Assembly (NCBI RefSeq): GCF_013373865.1
Contig: NC_050468.1
Location: 2,259,978-2,323,977 of the forward strand
DNA length: 64,000 nt
Direction: 5' to 3'
Source of the DNA: Monomorium pharaonis
Lineage: Eukaryota; Arthropoda; Insecta; Hymenoptera; Formicidae
Shown here: positions 23,740 through 36,929 of the stretch, in pieces
Numbering within the stretch: the stretch's first letter is position 1
Layout: each line of letters begins with the position of its first letter
Position numbers and translations under genes: made by a program
The notes under the pieces: generated by a model
Database searches by the model: none
What the model was told of the DNA's origin: nothing
Seen by the model: the letters and a program-made list of their open reading frames with translations, nothing else

Positions 23740-25690
23740 GGTAAAAGGGGTAAAGTAAAAAGGAGAGGGGGTTTAGTGGATGCAAGCCCCACACTACCCC
23801 ACTGGACGGCCGGTGGGATGTGCATTTTCCCCCTTCCTCGTAAAAAAACGTGTACTATAGTTTCTCTTTGTGAGAAGAATAAGTACAAGGAAGATTTGAT
23901 TCGGTCCTCGAGCTGTGTTATTTTCATCGCGCTCACTTCTATTACTATTTTGTTCGCTCTTATAGCATTTCGCTCGCTTCTATTACATTCACACTCGTTC
24001 ATACGATTGTTTTAAGATCGATAACTTAACTTTTGACATAGAAATTTATACTATCACATTATTACATTAATATTTTTAATATATATCGGGAATATATATT
24101 ACAATTACATTAACCCTGGTGGAAAAATTTCTACAAAATTCTGAAAAACAATTTACAAGTGTTCCAATTCTAGCATTTTACTGCAGTTTCTAGCAAAAAA
24201 TGTTAGAATTGGAACACTTTTGTAAATTGTTGTAGTTTGTAACGACCGTTTTTCCTACACGGACGTAGCTCGCCGGGATCTAGGGTAGGAAAGGTCCTGA
24301 GGCAATGAATCGTACCCGACGGTGTACTTGGTTTCTTATAATTATATTTAAACGAATATTTACAGATATATTTACAATATGTACAGGATAGCTGACGTTT
24401 CGGCGTCAGCTGTTCGTGTGAATCCGCGGCGGTGTTCGGTGGTGAAGGCGGGGTCGCGGCGCGAGGTCGGGTAATATCCCGCTGTGCCGCGTGAGAGTTG
24501 CGTGACGCGGGAGCGCGCGGCGTGGTGGGCGCGGAGCCGTGTTCACGCGGAGCGCAGGTGATCGTGGATGCGCGGCCGATAATTTCCCGTCCCGTGTCGG
24601 AGATGACGTGTGTCTTAGGGAACGGCACCGGACCCCGAAAATACTCGGGAGAGACGGAGAACTCTCGATCTCTTGTGTCCGGGCCGTGTATTTAGGATGG
24701 AATGAGCTGCGGCCGAGACTGCCTCGGCGAAGGCGGAGAACACTCCACCCTCGACTGATGAGCTCAGGATAAGGATGTGAGTTGATCGTGGCCAAGAGCG
24801 CTTGGCGAAAGCAGAGACGCTCCACTCTACTGCTTGATCAAGGAGGACTTCTCGTCGTATCGGGCGGACAGGATTGCCGGAATACGGTCGGTCGAGAAGT
24901 GACTTGGTCCTCCACCGGGACGGCCTTTTATACCCGTCCGGGTGGAGGTTCGTAAGACTCCGAGAGCGCTCGGGTTCCTCCGTGCCCGATCCCCCTTCGC
25001 TGATCGAGTGAGCGGAGGGCCGGTGCGCGGATCATTGGAGATGTCTCCAATGAGAGACGTGTCTTTATGACGGGCCGGTGCCCGTACAGCGGCCCGACGG
25101 GTGTTCGGTCGGGCCGCGCGCGGACGATGAAAGCCGGCGGACGGGAGGTTCGTTATAAGTTTTTTAGAATTTTGTAGAAAATTTTTCCGCCAAGGAAAAT
25201 ATTATAAAAATTATTCAAATAATTTTATTATTTAAACCTATAAAAGAAGCAACAACCTGTTAGGTCCAAAATCTCCTTGTTGATTGTTATTTTCTAATTA
25301 TTATTTTCTAATAAAATATATGTTGCTGAATTGCATCAATCGTCAAACAGCTTAAAATTTTACTGAAAAAATGATGTACTAATTTTTTTAGCAGCGTATT
25401 ATATTGTAATATTCATATATGTATATATACTCGTGTATAAAAATGTATTTAAAAATGTTAAATGTTATGATTTAATAATTAATAAATTTTTTATTAATTT
25501 AAAAGACGTGTCGATCGCTTAAGCTTAAGACATAGTCGTTACGTGAGCCATCGAGAAGATATAAATATAAAAGAACGAGGAAGATAGGAGTAACAGCAAG
25601 GCTGGATCCGATCCTCGAGCCCACTCGAGCCTTTAGGGGATGCTAAACTGCTAGTCAAACTTGATCGAGGTCGATAATGTAGAGTCATTT
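23740..25690 (-). mobile_element. Dispersed element E, copy 2 (inverted)
   Basis: Reverse complement of the outer parts of 8506-12115, from the CCCACTGGACGGCCGGTGGG segment near 23793 to the TCGATCGCTTAAGCTTAAG region near 25510 and on to about 25640. It lacks the TTA element, so its sequence around 25480 gives the empty site. It is itself split by a solo LTR at 24238-25157. Confidence 0.8.
24238..25157 (-). repeat. Solo LTR in element E copy 2
   Basis: 920 bp, GC-rich, starting TGTAACGACC and ending GGTTCGTTATA, with inverted tips TGTAACGA and TCGTTATA. It is flanked by AGTT on both sides (24234-24237 and 25158-25161). Comparison with the uninterrupted hairpin at 11577-11730 confirms the insertion point. 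No internal coding region, so this is a recombination product. The minus orientation is suggested because a TTGTAAATATA-containing, R/U5-like stretch lies toward the low-coordinate end. Strand uncertain. Confidence 0.75.
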
Positions 25691-25964
25691 GTGCACATCA
25701 TTAACAAAATTTTGTATTTCTTTTATAGATTTGGGAATCCTTTTCCAAAATTAAAGTTTATGTATTAATATCAGCTTATGAATTGAATTTCATACCAAAA
25801 ATTAAAAAAAATATTCAAATTGCTCTTTTTAGACACGAAATTTTCGTACTCATTAAACTTTTTTATTAGAATGCCTACGCTCTATCTGAAAACGTAGTAT
25901 TGTTCTTAAATGTCTGCTCTACTTGGGTCCAGGCTTGATTTATGCGTACAAAGTCTAAAATTTT
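25691..25964. other. AT-rich gap before Penelope element
   Basis: No convincing coding or repeat structure. An acceptor-like TTTTATAG near 25730 precedes a short open stretch that I cannot assign. Confidence 0.35.
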
Positions 25965-26318
25965 TAAAATAATACAATAAACATATCGAGCCAAGACAAA
26001 ATTTCCCTAATACGTTATAATTTATTAAATAATACGTTATAATTTATTAAATAAACATTATATAATTATAAACGCGACTAATAACACTGTGTTGAAAAAT
26101 GTTTAATTTTGAAACGTTTCGACTATACTTAGTTTTCTTCAGTCATAATAAATTACCAATATGTGTGAACTTAAACATACACGAAATAATGGACACGAAA
26201 ATATAATTAAAGAGTTAAAATAGGTGACCATAAAACAGCGCATTGAGATTTTCTTAGACCCGAATGAGTTCAAGGACAAGACGAGGATCCCATATCAGAG
26301 ACAAACAAGAAGTGGTTT

Positions 26319-27235
26319 ATGAATCTATCTAAAAGACACATCCCTGAAACAGTCTCAAATCTATTACAATTGGATAGTAATTTTTGCCTTTCTCTTCGAT
26401 TCAATAAAAAAAGTATCGTCCACGAGATCATAAAAAATATGGAAAATTTAAACAAATACATGGACCTAGAAACAATAACTAGAATGAGAAATGCGGTCAT
26501 TCCACAACTACACATGTTTTTAACAAAGGATCGTATGGTTAACAAGATTGATAAAGAGCTTTTGAAACTACGTAAAACAACTTTTAAATTTTGCAAGGAG
26601 AATCCTAATGTTATTTTCACGAGAGCGGACAAAGGTAACGTCACTGTCGCTCTAGATAAACAGGAATATATTACAAGGATGGAAGAAATTCTGCAAGATG
26701 AAAACACTCACACGGTGGTTAAAAAAGATCCGAGTTGCATATTGGAGAGAAATTTAAATAATATGTTGAGGGAGTGATTACGTAAAGGGTTTGTTCAGAT
26801 AGAAACCTATTGGGCGCTTCATTCAAGTGACTCCAATTTACCTAGAGCTTATGGCCTTCCTAAAGTTCACAAACCGAACGCATCGTTAAGAATTATTGTT
26901 TCTTCGGTAAACACTGCCCTATATCCACTTGCGAATTACATACACAAAATTATTAAAGAAAACCTACCAATTTACAATAGACACGCCATGGATAGTTTCA
27001 GATTGTACGACGCCCTCTCGGGTAAAAACTTACCGTCAACACATATCTTAATATCGTTGGATGCAACTTCATTATTTACAAATATACCTCTAGATCTTGC
27101 AATACAGAGCATTAAAAATAGGTGGACATTTATCGAAAATAATACTACCATTCCGTTAGACAATTTTATACAGGCCATTAATTTCATTCTTTTGTCAACC
27201 TTTTTCACGTTTAACAATAAAATTTATAAGCAAAC
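26319..27235 (+). pseudogene. Penelope reverse transcriptase, first part
   Basis: An N-terminal region (MNLSKRHIPETVSNLLQL) continues in the same frame after a TGA at 26775-26777 into RAYGLPKVHKPNASLRIIVS (about 26835-26900) and LISLDATSLFTNIPLDLAI (about 27046-27105), the conserved first motifs of Penelope RT. The TGA probably replaced a Trp codon. The frame ends at the BEL insertion at 27235 and resumes at 34622. The upstream part of the ORF is not resolved. Confidence 0.9.
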
Positions 27236-28144
27236 TGTTCGAGACTATAACAATCATTTTAGAGTTCTAACATTTCCTTTTATTGGCTCTGTTTTATCCG
27301 CGCGTAGTGAGAGCTCCTGACAGCTATCGAGCTCCGTGTAGTTCATTTCTTCGATGCACCGAGTCGCGCGGCGCTGTCACTAGCTCCTCACGCGCGCGAT
27401 TTTCGTTTGCTCGCATCGCCAGTAACTATGCATCTTGGTAACTATGCAAATAAACAAGCCCAAAAAAGGGCACGTCCAAATCCATGCCCAAATAAGTCTC
27501 GATATCGGTTCCCTACCGCCCCTTTTCTCGCCTCCGATCGTCATTGTTTTACGATGCATAATTCTTCAGTCTCTCGCAGCCCGGCACCGAAATCAGATCG
27601 TCCAGCAGATCTCTCCCATCTTCCGCCGATCCTAGCTGCGGGGATTCACTTCCTCTTTTCCCTATCAGTCACGCCGTGATAGTGCGAGTGAATTATTAAT
27701 TAATCCGCTCCGGCCAAGCAATTCTTAATTTTCATATCCGCGTGAATGTTGTGAGTGTATTACGTCCGTGCGCAGGTGACCGTATCTTTCCCGCGAACGT
27801 CATCTGCCTCGCGCACAAGATCTCCGTCGGATCGCGCGCAAGATTTCCGGATTCGCGAGGGCCTCGATCTCGCGGCTCTGCAAGATTTCCGCGTCGATTA
27901 GGCAGCGCAATATCAGGGCGTATCAAGATATCCGACACAGTGTAAAAGATACGGTTCGCCCCTCGCTTCGAGCGTTCGTTTGTGGAATAAATAAATTAAG
28001 TGTGAGTGATATCTACGCCTACGCCTCATTCCTATCACTTCACGTGAACCTCCCGCATTCCTGCCCACTCACTTCGCGTCTCTATCGGGACGGATCCCGG
28101 CAGTCCCTACGTGCGATCGCGTTTACCTCACGCACGCGCGAACA
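27236..28144 (+). repeat. BEL/Pao 5' LTR
   Basis: 909 bp from TGTTCGAGACTATAAC to CACGCGCGAACA. It matches 33708-34616 with about six substitutions and no length change that I could see. The 5-bp duplication CAAAC precedes it (27231-27235) and follows the 3' LTR (34617-34621). AATAAATAAATTAAGTG at about 27987 could carry the polyadenylation signal. Confidence 0.96.
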
Positions 28145-28147
28145 AAT

Positions 28148-28165
28148 TTGGTCCTTCGAGCCGGA
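28148..28165 (+). promoter_or_regulatory. BEL/Pao primer-binding site
   Basis: TTGGTCCTTCGAGCCGGA begins about 3 bases after the LTR. It is placed where a tRNA 3' end would prime minus-strand synthesis. tRNA species not assigned. Confidence 0.7.
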
Positions 28166-28239
28166 TCGGAGTGAGTTCTAAATTCGCGGTCACGCGGAGG
28201 TGATTCCAGTGAGTTACGTGATAATCCGTGTCGCTCACC

Positions 28240-31200
28240 ATGGCGGACATTCTTGAGAGGCAAAGAACGATCTAGAGGATGATCGAACGTGCCCTCGAGA
28301 ACTTCAAAAAAATTGGAAAGGGCAATCTGACCACGGCAAAGATTCGTTCCCGCATCCTGCTTCTCAAGGACAACTGGAGCCAATTCGTGACTGGGCATGC
28401 TGCTTTGAAGGAAGCGATTCCCAAGGTCAAACGAGAGGAGTTCCCGTACTTCAGCGAGGACCATTTCGAGAGAGCCCAGGATGTCTACCTCACCGCTCTG
28501 GACTACATGGCGGATTGCTTAGAGGAGCTCGAGCCGACTGTGAGTCCGAACCATTCAAGTACCTTCTACGTCGACCGACGTCAGGATGCGCCCGCGGATG
28601 CGCCCGCGACCGCGTCCGCGTTCTCGTTGCAGCATCTCCCTCCCATTCAATTACCGCCGTTCGATGGTAAACCCGACGAATGGGCACAGTTCCACGATCG
28701 GTTTACTACGCTAATTCGCGACAATAAAGTCTTGAATGATTTCGCTCGCATGCATTTCCTCTCCTCGTGTTTAAAAGGCCGCGCCGCAGAATGTATTACG
28801 CATCTTCCTATTACCGCGGAGAATTTTGAACTCGCGTGGGCCGCGTTAACCTCGCGCTACGAGAACAAGCGGCGCACACTTAATATTCATCTCTCCGCTC
28901 TGCTCGGTCTTCCTAGCGTACCGCGTGAATCGGCTTCCGAGTTACAATCTTTACATGATAAGGTTGCGGCCGCTCTAAAATCCTTCTCGAATTTGGATCA
29001 CAATACCGACAACCTCTGGAACGATATGCTCGTATACCTTGTCACGCAGAAACTCGATCCGATCACGCGGAAGGCTTGGAATTTACAGGAAAGCGGTCGC
29101 GACGATCCGCCTACGTACGACGATCTTAAACGCTTTCTCGAACATCGCATTCGCGGATTGGAAAACAACGCAATCGGCGCCCCCGTGAAGCCCGGTGCAA
29201 AAACCGCTCCATCCGATCGCGTTCACGCTGCTACCGCGTCAGCGAACGTGCCGCCAAAGTGCCCGCTATGCGACACGCCCCATTATCTAAATTCCTGCGT
29301 TAAGTTCAGGGAAAAGAATCCGAATCAACGTCGAGAAATGGTGAAGCAGCAAAAACGTTGTTTCAATTGCTTGAGCGAAAAGCATACAGTTATGTCGTGC
29401 AAAAGTAAATTCTCATGTCGAGTTTGCAAGAAACGGCATCATTCGCTTCTCCATCTCGATTCGGATTCTTCTTCCATCGCTCTCGAAGCGGCGTCACTTA
29501 GTTGCTCGTCGTCCGTCGCTTCAGCTGAAAAAACCGAGGTGAATTCTCTTACCGCTTCGACCGCGCCGCGACGTCGAACGCATATACTCCTCGCGACCGC
29601 GTGGGTAACGGTGCGGACGCCGTCGGGCCGCACCGCCGTCGTGCGAGCCCTGCTCGACCAAGGCTCCGAAATGACCTTTATTTCCGAGTCATTGGCGCAA
29701 CTCCTGAGAGCAAAACGCCGTCGCATGCCCATCTCCGTCACCGCCGTCGGTGGTATACACGCCGGCACTTTTAAACATGCGACACAGATATTTATTTCCC
29801 CGCGTAACGCTTCTGCTCCGGCTTATTCATCTGACGCGCTCATTCTCGGCTCGTTAACTACTTACGTTCCAAAGCGCGGTGTAGATATTTTGGCGTTCAC
29901 GCACCTTTCGGATTTATCGTGGGCCGACCCGGATCCGACAAGTTTCGATCCCATCAGTATTATCATTGGGGCCGATCTATACAATACTTTACTTCTTGGC
30001 AGCGTCCGCAAGGGAAACGTCGGCTAGCCGATCGCCCAAAATTCCGTTCTTGGATGGATTATTTCCGGACCGATTGATTTTCCCGCGGCGAGATCCCCGT
30101 CGCACTCATCCATACAGAGCTCTCACGCCAGTATCTCCACACACCAAATTTCGTGTTCTCCTGCTCTCGAGGATGAGCTTCGTCGTTTTTGGGAAGTCGA
30201 GGAACTTCCACGTCAATCTATTCTCTCGCCGCAAGAGAGACAATGCGAAACGCATTTCCGAGACACTCATTCTCGCAATTCCGATGGGCGATATATCGTC
30301 CGCCTTCCGTTTAAATCCCCTCCCCCTCTCGATATCGGAGCGTCGCGTCTCCAAGCCGAGCGTATGTTAAACACGTTAACGCGGTGGTTTAAAAACAATT
30401 CGGCATTGGCAATCAAATATCGAAAATTTCTCGCGGAATATGAACGTCTTGATCACATGCGACCTTCGCCTCAACCGCAGAGCGAAACCATGCAGTGTGT
30501 TTACATTCCGCATCACGGGGTAATCCGAGAAAATAACGCTACCACCCCTCTCCGCGTTGTGTTCAATGCATCAAGCGCCACTTCCAACGGGTCTTCGTTA
30601 AATGACCATTTACTCGCCGGTCCGAAATTACAAACCGACATTACGTCAATTTTATTGCAATGGCGACGACACCGATTCGTATATTCATCCGATATCGCGA
30701 AGATGTATCGCCAAATTCGCGTCGATCAACGCGATCTCAATTACCAACGCATTTTATGGAATGCAACACCGCATGAACCGCCTACTGACTACCAGCTGTT
30801 AACAGTCACGTACGGTATGTCCTGCGCGCCCTTCCTCGCTCTTCGCGTTTTGAAACAACTCGTCGACGACGAAGGTCACCGATTTCCGCTCGCGGTATCC
30901 ATTCTACGCGAGAACATTTACATCGACGATATTCTATTCGGCGCAGACAACGCGGAGTTTATTCGACAAGCGCGAGACCACGTAATCGCTATCCTGAAAT
31001 GCGGCGGATTCGATTTAAGAAAATGGGCCAGTAATTCGCCCGCTCTCTTCGCGGATCTTGATCCCGCCACTCTGAGTTCGGCAGGCAAAAAACCTTTCTC
31101 CCCTGACGAACAAATCAAGGTTCTCGGTATCGGGTGGAATCCTACCACCGATATTTTTGAATTCAGCGTCGCACTTTCGAGCCCTGTTCCATCTAGCAAA

Positions 31201-33504
31201 CGTACCATTCTGTCCGCTATTGCGAAACTGTACGACCCTCTCGGATAGGTCACTCCAGTCATTATAACCGCGAAAATTCTTATGCAGCAATTATGGCGAC
31301 AGAAATTAGACTGGGATGATACGCTTCCCTCCACTCTGTTGTCTCGGTGGGAAGATATTTATTCTCGGTTCGGGCATTTAAAAAATTTACAGATCTCGCG
31401 ATGGTGCGGACTCGGATCGGACGTTGAGTCCGCTGAAATACACGGCTTCGCCGACGCGTCGAACACTGCTTACGCTGCTGCCGTGTATCTTAAAGTTGTT
31501 TCGTCGGGACAAACTACCATTTCCTTGCTAGTAGGTAAATCAAAGGTCGCGCCGTTAAAACCGCTAAGCGTGCCACGATTAGAATTATCAGCTGCACTAT
31601 TACTATCCCGACTTGTCAATTTCGTGCGCGAATCACCCGGTTACAGCAATCTTCCGTACTTTTGTTGGACGGACTCCACGATCGTCCTCGCGTGGGTGAC
31701 TCAGCATCCGTCGCGATGGAAGACATTTGTTGCCAATCGCGTCAATGAAATTCAATCTCGTCTTCCAAACGGGAAGTGGCAACACGTCTCGACAGAAGAC
31801 AATCCCGCGGATTGTGCTTCGCGCGGCCTACTCGGCAACGAAATCGTCAGTCACAACTTGTGGCACGGACCATCTTGGCTGCGCCTTGATGCTCCCGCAT
31901 GGCCTTGCTCCGACGCACGACTACCTCCGCAAGCTCCATTGGAGGAAAAGGTCATAGCCTTGCAATGCTCTCCCCCGAACGACACTTGGGATCTCCCGAC
32001 GCGATATTCCTCATGGCCTAAATTAATTCGCGTCACCGCCTATATTTTGAAGTTCGTACGCTTATGCCGCCGCTCCTGTTCTAACGACAATTCATTGTCA
32101 TCCTCCTCACAACCACTTATTATTTCCGCATCGGAATGCAACGATGCACGAATATTTTGGTTAAAAAAGATTCAATCGAGCACATTTCCGGCTGAAATAC
32201 ATTCTCTGGCCAACCATCATCCCCTCTCGTCTAAATGCTCGATTCTCGCTCTACGGCCGTTCCTTGATAAGAACGGAATTCTACGCGTGGGTGGGCGGTT
32301 GGCTAAGGCCCCCCTGTCATTTTCTGTTCGGCATCCGATTCTTCTGGCGACCCATCCATTGGTGTCGCTGATTGTAACTCAGGCTCATCTACGGGCATTA
32401 CATGCCGGACCTCAGCTCACGATAAGTTTGTTACGTCGCGATTTCTGGATTCTCCGCGCTCGTAACATCGTAAGATCCATAATTCATAACTGTGTCGTAT
32501 GTACGCGCGAACGCGCCGCGATTCCTACCCAACTAATGGGCGACCTTCCCGAGGCTCGTGTGTCGGCGTCTGCTCGCAGTTTCTTGCATTGCGGGGTAGA
32601 TTATGCTGGTCCCGTGCAGATTCGCGCTTCTGCGGGTCGAGGCATTACATCGCGTAAAGTCTATATCGCCCTTTTCATTTGTCTAGCGACCAGAGCGATA
32701 CATTTAGAGTTAGTCGGAGATTACTCCACCTCGGCTTTTTCAAACGCCTTTTCCCGTTTTTGCGCACGTCGCGGCCTTCCCCAAGCCATGTATTCTGATA
32801 ACGGAACAACGTTTGTCGGAGCTGATCGCGAGATGACCAAAGCGTACAGAGTGGCTGTGCGCAATCTTAATTTTTTAAATTTAACCGCATCCGATAATAT
32901 AACGTGGAATTTCATTCCACCATCTGCTCCGCACTTCGGCGGCTTGTGGGAGGCCGGCGTACGAAGCGTTAAAAACCATTTGCGTCGCGTGTTAGGCACT
33001 CATAGGCTCACCTTCGAGGAATTCACCACTTTGTTATGCAGGATCGAAGCCTGCTTAAATTCACGTCCGATCGCGCCTCTTTCGAACACGCTAAACGATT
33101 ACAAATGTTTAACTCCGGGTCATTTTTTGGTCGGATCCGCTCTGATTGTAAATCCGGAACCATCGCTTCTTCAACTCAACGAGAACCGCCTTTCGCGATG
33201 GCAACTCGTGCGACACATCACCGAGCGATTCTGGAAATTATGGTATAATGATTACGTTACCACATTACAACAACGAACAAAATGGCGACAAGTCCAGCCA
33301 CAAATTCAGGTCGGTCAACTCGTTCTCTTACGAAACTCCATGTTACCTCCATGTAAGTGGGAGCTTGGCCGAGTGACACAGTGTCACGCTGGTTCCGACG
33401 GATTAGTTCGTGTGGTTACTGTCAAAACAGCCACGTCCGAGTATCAACGACCTATCGTTAAACTGTGCGTTCTCCCGATCGATAGCGAGGCGTCGAGCAA
33501 CTAA
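28240..33504 (+). pseudogene. BEL/Pao gag-pol polyprotein with three amber stops
   Basis: One frame of 1,754 codons runs from ATG 28240 to TAA 33504, broken only by TAG at 28273, 30025 and 31246. Order: Gag (DUF1759-like, LPPFDGKPDEWAQFHDRF), zinc knuckles (CPLCDTPHYLNSCV; CFNCLSEKHTVMSC), aspartic protease (ALLDQGSEMTFIS), reverse transcriptase with YIDDILFG near 30919, RNase H region (HGFADASNTAYAAAVY), and integrase with a zinc-binding HHCC (CVVCTRE), catalytic Asp in CGVDYAGP and SDNGTTF, and Glu in WEAGVRS near 32950. These proteins package, copy and insert the element. The missing residues are likely Gln, Gln and Trp from family comparison. No frameshift was noticed, consistent with the low LTR divergence. 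Confidence 0.95.
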
Positions 33505-33707
33505 ATGCGTTTTTTAATTTATTAGTTCTGTTAGTTTCTAAGTTCGATTTAAGCGTTCTCCGATCAATTCTATGTTACTTGTTTTATACGCGTTTATTCA
33601 TGTAATTCCTACTGTATTGCGTCATGGCGGGCGGAAGGGAACTTCGCAATTTCGTTTTGCTGTAACGACGTTTCGGAATTAACCACTTAATTCCGAGGCG
33701 GGCGGTA

Positions 33708-34616
33708 TGTTCGAGACTATAACAATCATTTTAGAGTTCTAACATTTCCTTTTATTGGCTCTGTTTTATCCGCGCGTAGTGAGAGCTCCTGACAGCTATC
33801 GAGCTCCGTGTAATTCATTTCTTCGATGCACCGAGTCGCGCGGCGCTGTCACTAGCTCCTCACGCGCGCGATTTTCGTTTGCTCGCATCGCCAGTAACTA
33901 TGCATCTTGGTAACTATGCAAATAAACAAGCCCAAAAAAGGGCACGTCCAAATCCATGCCCAAATAAGTCTCGATATCGGTTTCCTACCGCCCCTTTTCT
34001 CGCCTCCGATCGTCATTGTTTTACGATGCATAATTCTTCAGTCTCTCGCAGCCCGGCACCGAAATCAGATCGTCCAGCAGATCTCTCCCATCTTCCGCCG
34101 ATCCTAGCTGCGGGGATTCACTTCCTCTTTTCCCTATCAGTCGCGCCGTGATAGTGCGAGTGAATTATTAATTAATCCGCTCCGGCCAAGCAATTCTTAA
34201 TTTTCATATCCGCGTGAATGTTGTAAGTGTATTACGTCCGTGCGCAGGTGACCGTATCTTTCCCGCGAACGTCATCTGCCTCGCGCACAAGATCTCCGTC
34301 GGATCGCGCGCAAGATTTCCGGATTCGCGAGGGCCTCGATCTCGCGGCTCTGCAAGATTTCCGCGTCGATTAGGCAGCGCAATATCAGGGCGTATCAAGA
34401 TATCCGACACAGTGTAAAAGATACGGTTCGCCCCTCGCATCGAGCGTTCGTTTGTGGAATAAATAAATTAAGTGTGAGTGATATCTACGCCTACGCCTCA
34501 TTCCTATCACTTCCCGTGAACCTCCCGCATTCCTGCCCACTCACTTCGCGTCTCTATCGGGACGGATCCCGGCAGTCCCTACGTGCGATCGCGTTTACCT
34601 CACGCACGCGCGAACA
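33708..34616 (+). repeat. BEL/Pao 3' LTR
   Basis: 909 bp, nearly identical to 27236-28144. The upstream stretch 33505-33707 is the element's 3' non-coding region and ends with the purine-rich GAGGCGGGCGG just before TGTTCG. It is followed by the CAAAC duplication and the rest of the Penelope RT frame. Confidence 0.96.
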
Positions 34617-34940
34617 CAAACATTTGGAACTCCGATAGGCTCACCTCTGTCACCTATTATGGCTGATCTAGTGTTGCAAGATCTCGAGGACAAAGCGCTG
34701 AAAGCGTTGAAATTCGAAATTCCGATTTATTATAAATATGTAGATGATATTCTATTATCTGTACCCCTGAAAAAAAATACCGAAACCTGTCAACATGTTT
34801 AACAGCTTCCATTTGAGACTCCAGTTCACTTTAGAATGTGAAAAAGACCGTTGTCTCAGCTTCTTGGACCTTTTGTTGAGAGTAAAGAACAACAAGATCA
34901 TAACTGATTGGTTCCACAAAGACGTTTTCGGGAAGACATT
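34617..34940 (+). pseudogene. Penelope reverse transcriptase, second part
   Basis: It continues the frame interrupted at 27235: FGTPIGSPLSPIMADLVLQD, then the catalytic YKYVDDILLSV (about 34734-34766). An A8 run near 34769 shifts the frame, and FHLRLQFTLECEKDRCLSFL and DWFHKDVFGKTF follow in the new frame. Homology stops near 34940, where a composite insertion begins. It resumes near 40409. Confidence 0.92.
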
Positions 34941-35049
34941 TGTCGTTTTTCTCGCTGTTGTGAGCGAGGCACTCACAACCGATAATAAAATTAAATATTA
35001 TAGTATAATATTGGATAATATAATAATATTAAATCTGAATTAAGAAAGA

Positions 35050-35747
35050 TGTTAGAATAGCTCGCCGAGGAAGGCTCCTTATCGCGATGTGTCAAGTAAC
35101 ATGCCTCGTGCACTGCCGGCCGACCATCGCACCGGTCAACGCACCGGGCATCGTATGGAATTTAGCGAAGTTCAGCTTAGCAACGATCATGCCACCGGAA
35201 ATACATATTTGCGTTTAGGCAATTGTTGCTAAGCTCGCGAATATTTCCCGCGCGCCGGATGCGCGCGGTTATGACCATATATGGTCATGCGGAGGGATTG
35301 CCCCACTATTATACCAAATCCGCGGCATTACTTAAGCCGCTGCCGGACAGCGGGCCGCGGGATCAGTGATAGTCAATCAAGCCGATACATCTCGAGCGAG
35401 CGAGAGATTGTCCCGATTGCTCACATAAACGATTGGACACAGTAGTATTTCCCGATTAGACACAGACCGAATTGGACACGGACCCGATTGAACACAGATC
35501 CGATTGCACACGGACCCGATTGTACACCGACCCGATTGCACACGGACCCGATTGCGCACCAACCCGTTTGCACACGGAAGCAATTGCGCACCGACCCGAT
35601 TGCACACGACCCGTTTGCACACGGACCCGATTGGACACGGACTCGATTGGACACAGACCCGATTGCGCACCGACCCGTTTGCACATGGACTCGATTGCGC
35701 ACCGACCCGTTTGCACACGGACCCGATTGCACACCGACCCCTGTGTG

Positions 35748-35782
<35 letters not shown>

Positions 35783-36554
35783 TTGCGTGCGTGCGTGCGT
35801 GCGTGCGTGTGTGTGCATAAAGCATTTTCTGCACCACATGGGTTTGCGACTATAAAATATGTATAAAAAAGGAAAATATTATAATAAATAATTTGTACGT
35901 ATTTTTATGTCTGAGTTTGCCAGGTATAAAATAATTATGATAAATATTTATGGAAATATTAAAAATAAATATTATAATCCAAAAATACAAAAATATTTCG
36001 AGTTTATATACCATAAATATTTCTTAGAACATTTTAAAAATATATTTTTTATATTGTTAATAATAATTTTTAAATAATTTATGAAAAACAATTATATAAC
36101 TTTAAAAAAATATTTTTAAAAAATAAATTTGTAAAATATTTATAAAAATTTATTCTAAATTTTCTGTGTTATCTAAATTGTTTTTGCATTATTCTGTGAT
36201 GCGGAATTGTATCGTGTGCAATCGGGTCTGTGTGCAAACGGGTCGGTGCGCAATCGGGTCCGTGTGCAATCAGGTCAGTATGCAATCGGGTCCGTGTGCA
36301 ATCGGGTCTGTGTCCAATTGAGTTCGTGTCTAATCGGATCCGTGTCCAATCGGGAAATACTACTGTGTCCAATTGCTTATGTGCGCAATCGGGCCTCACT
36401 CAGCGAGCGAATATACAGCGCGCTATCTCAGAGCCGCGCGCCGTATCTTATCACTTCTGAGTAAAACAACACGGCACCTTCGCCGATCGCAAGTGTAAAG
36501 AACTGCCTTGTAACTACAGAGAATAAACACTCCTTTTGTTAATTACTAATAACA
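35050..36554 (+). repeat. Possible LTR (TGTTA...TAACA) hosting MITE C
   Basis: Starts TGTTAGAATAGCTCGCC and ends TTACTAATAACA, with AATAAA about 30 bases before the end. Without MITE C it would be about 500 bp. It lies within the block that splits the Penelope element. No partner LTR, PBS or duplication was found, so this is a tentative call. Confidence 0.4.
35403..36401. mobile_element. Family C MITE
   Basis: Flanked by AGCGAGCG (35395-35402 and 36402-36409). Ends AGAGATTGTCCCGATTG and CAATCGGGCCTCACTC are imperfect inverted repeats. The left array (to about 35740) uses 16-bp units such as GATTGCACACGGACCC, and the right array (36210-36400) is its reverse complement. The core is partial: a (GTGC)n run at 35745-35812, then AAAGCATTTTCTGCACCACA and TGGGTTTGCGACT. 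About 350 bp of AT-rich DNA follows before the right array. Confidence 0.87.
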
Positions 36555-36929
36555 ATGTGACTCGAGGACCCTGCTAACGAAAGCCTCCTTTCGCGAGTTC
36601 CTACTCCTAAGGCAACGAACCCAACAAGATTATTTGTCGCACCGCAAGGTACGGCAAAATCATTTTGTTGCACCGCAAGGTACAACATCTCGCATCACCC
36701 TCGTTGTCACAAAATAGGATGTTACGTCCTGGGGGTGGGGGGAAGTGTGCGGGGGCCGAGCGAGAGCCGTAGCTCCCCAAAAGTGCAACCTGCTGAGAAC
36801 TGGTTTCTTTGGAAGGGGAATCTTGTGAAGAAAAAAAGGGCAAGAAAGAACAGATATGGGTGTACAAAAAAAAATATATATTTTTTTTCTTATAGAATAC
36901 TTATATAAATTATTATATTTTTAGATTAT
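36555..36929. other. Non-coding part of composite insertion
   Basis: GTCGCACCGCAAGGTACGGC and TGTTGCACCGCAAGGTACAA at about 36637-36685 form a local direct repeat. A G-rich run sits at 36729-36742. No gene seen. Confidence 0.35.

Noticed and set aside
28240..33504. Amber-codon reassignment in the BEL element
   Set aside because: Three TAGs fit single transitions in a decaying copy. TAG is not read as sense in insects, and the Penelope ORF carries a TGA by the same kind of change.
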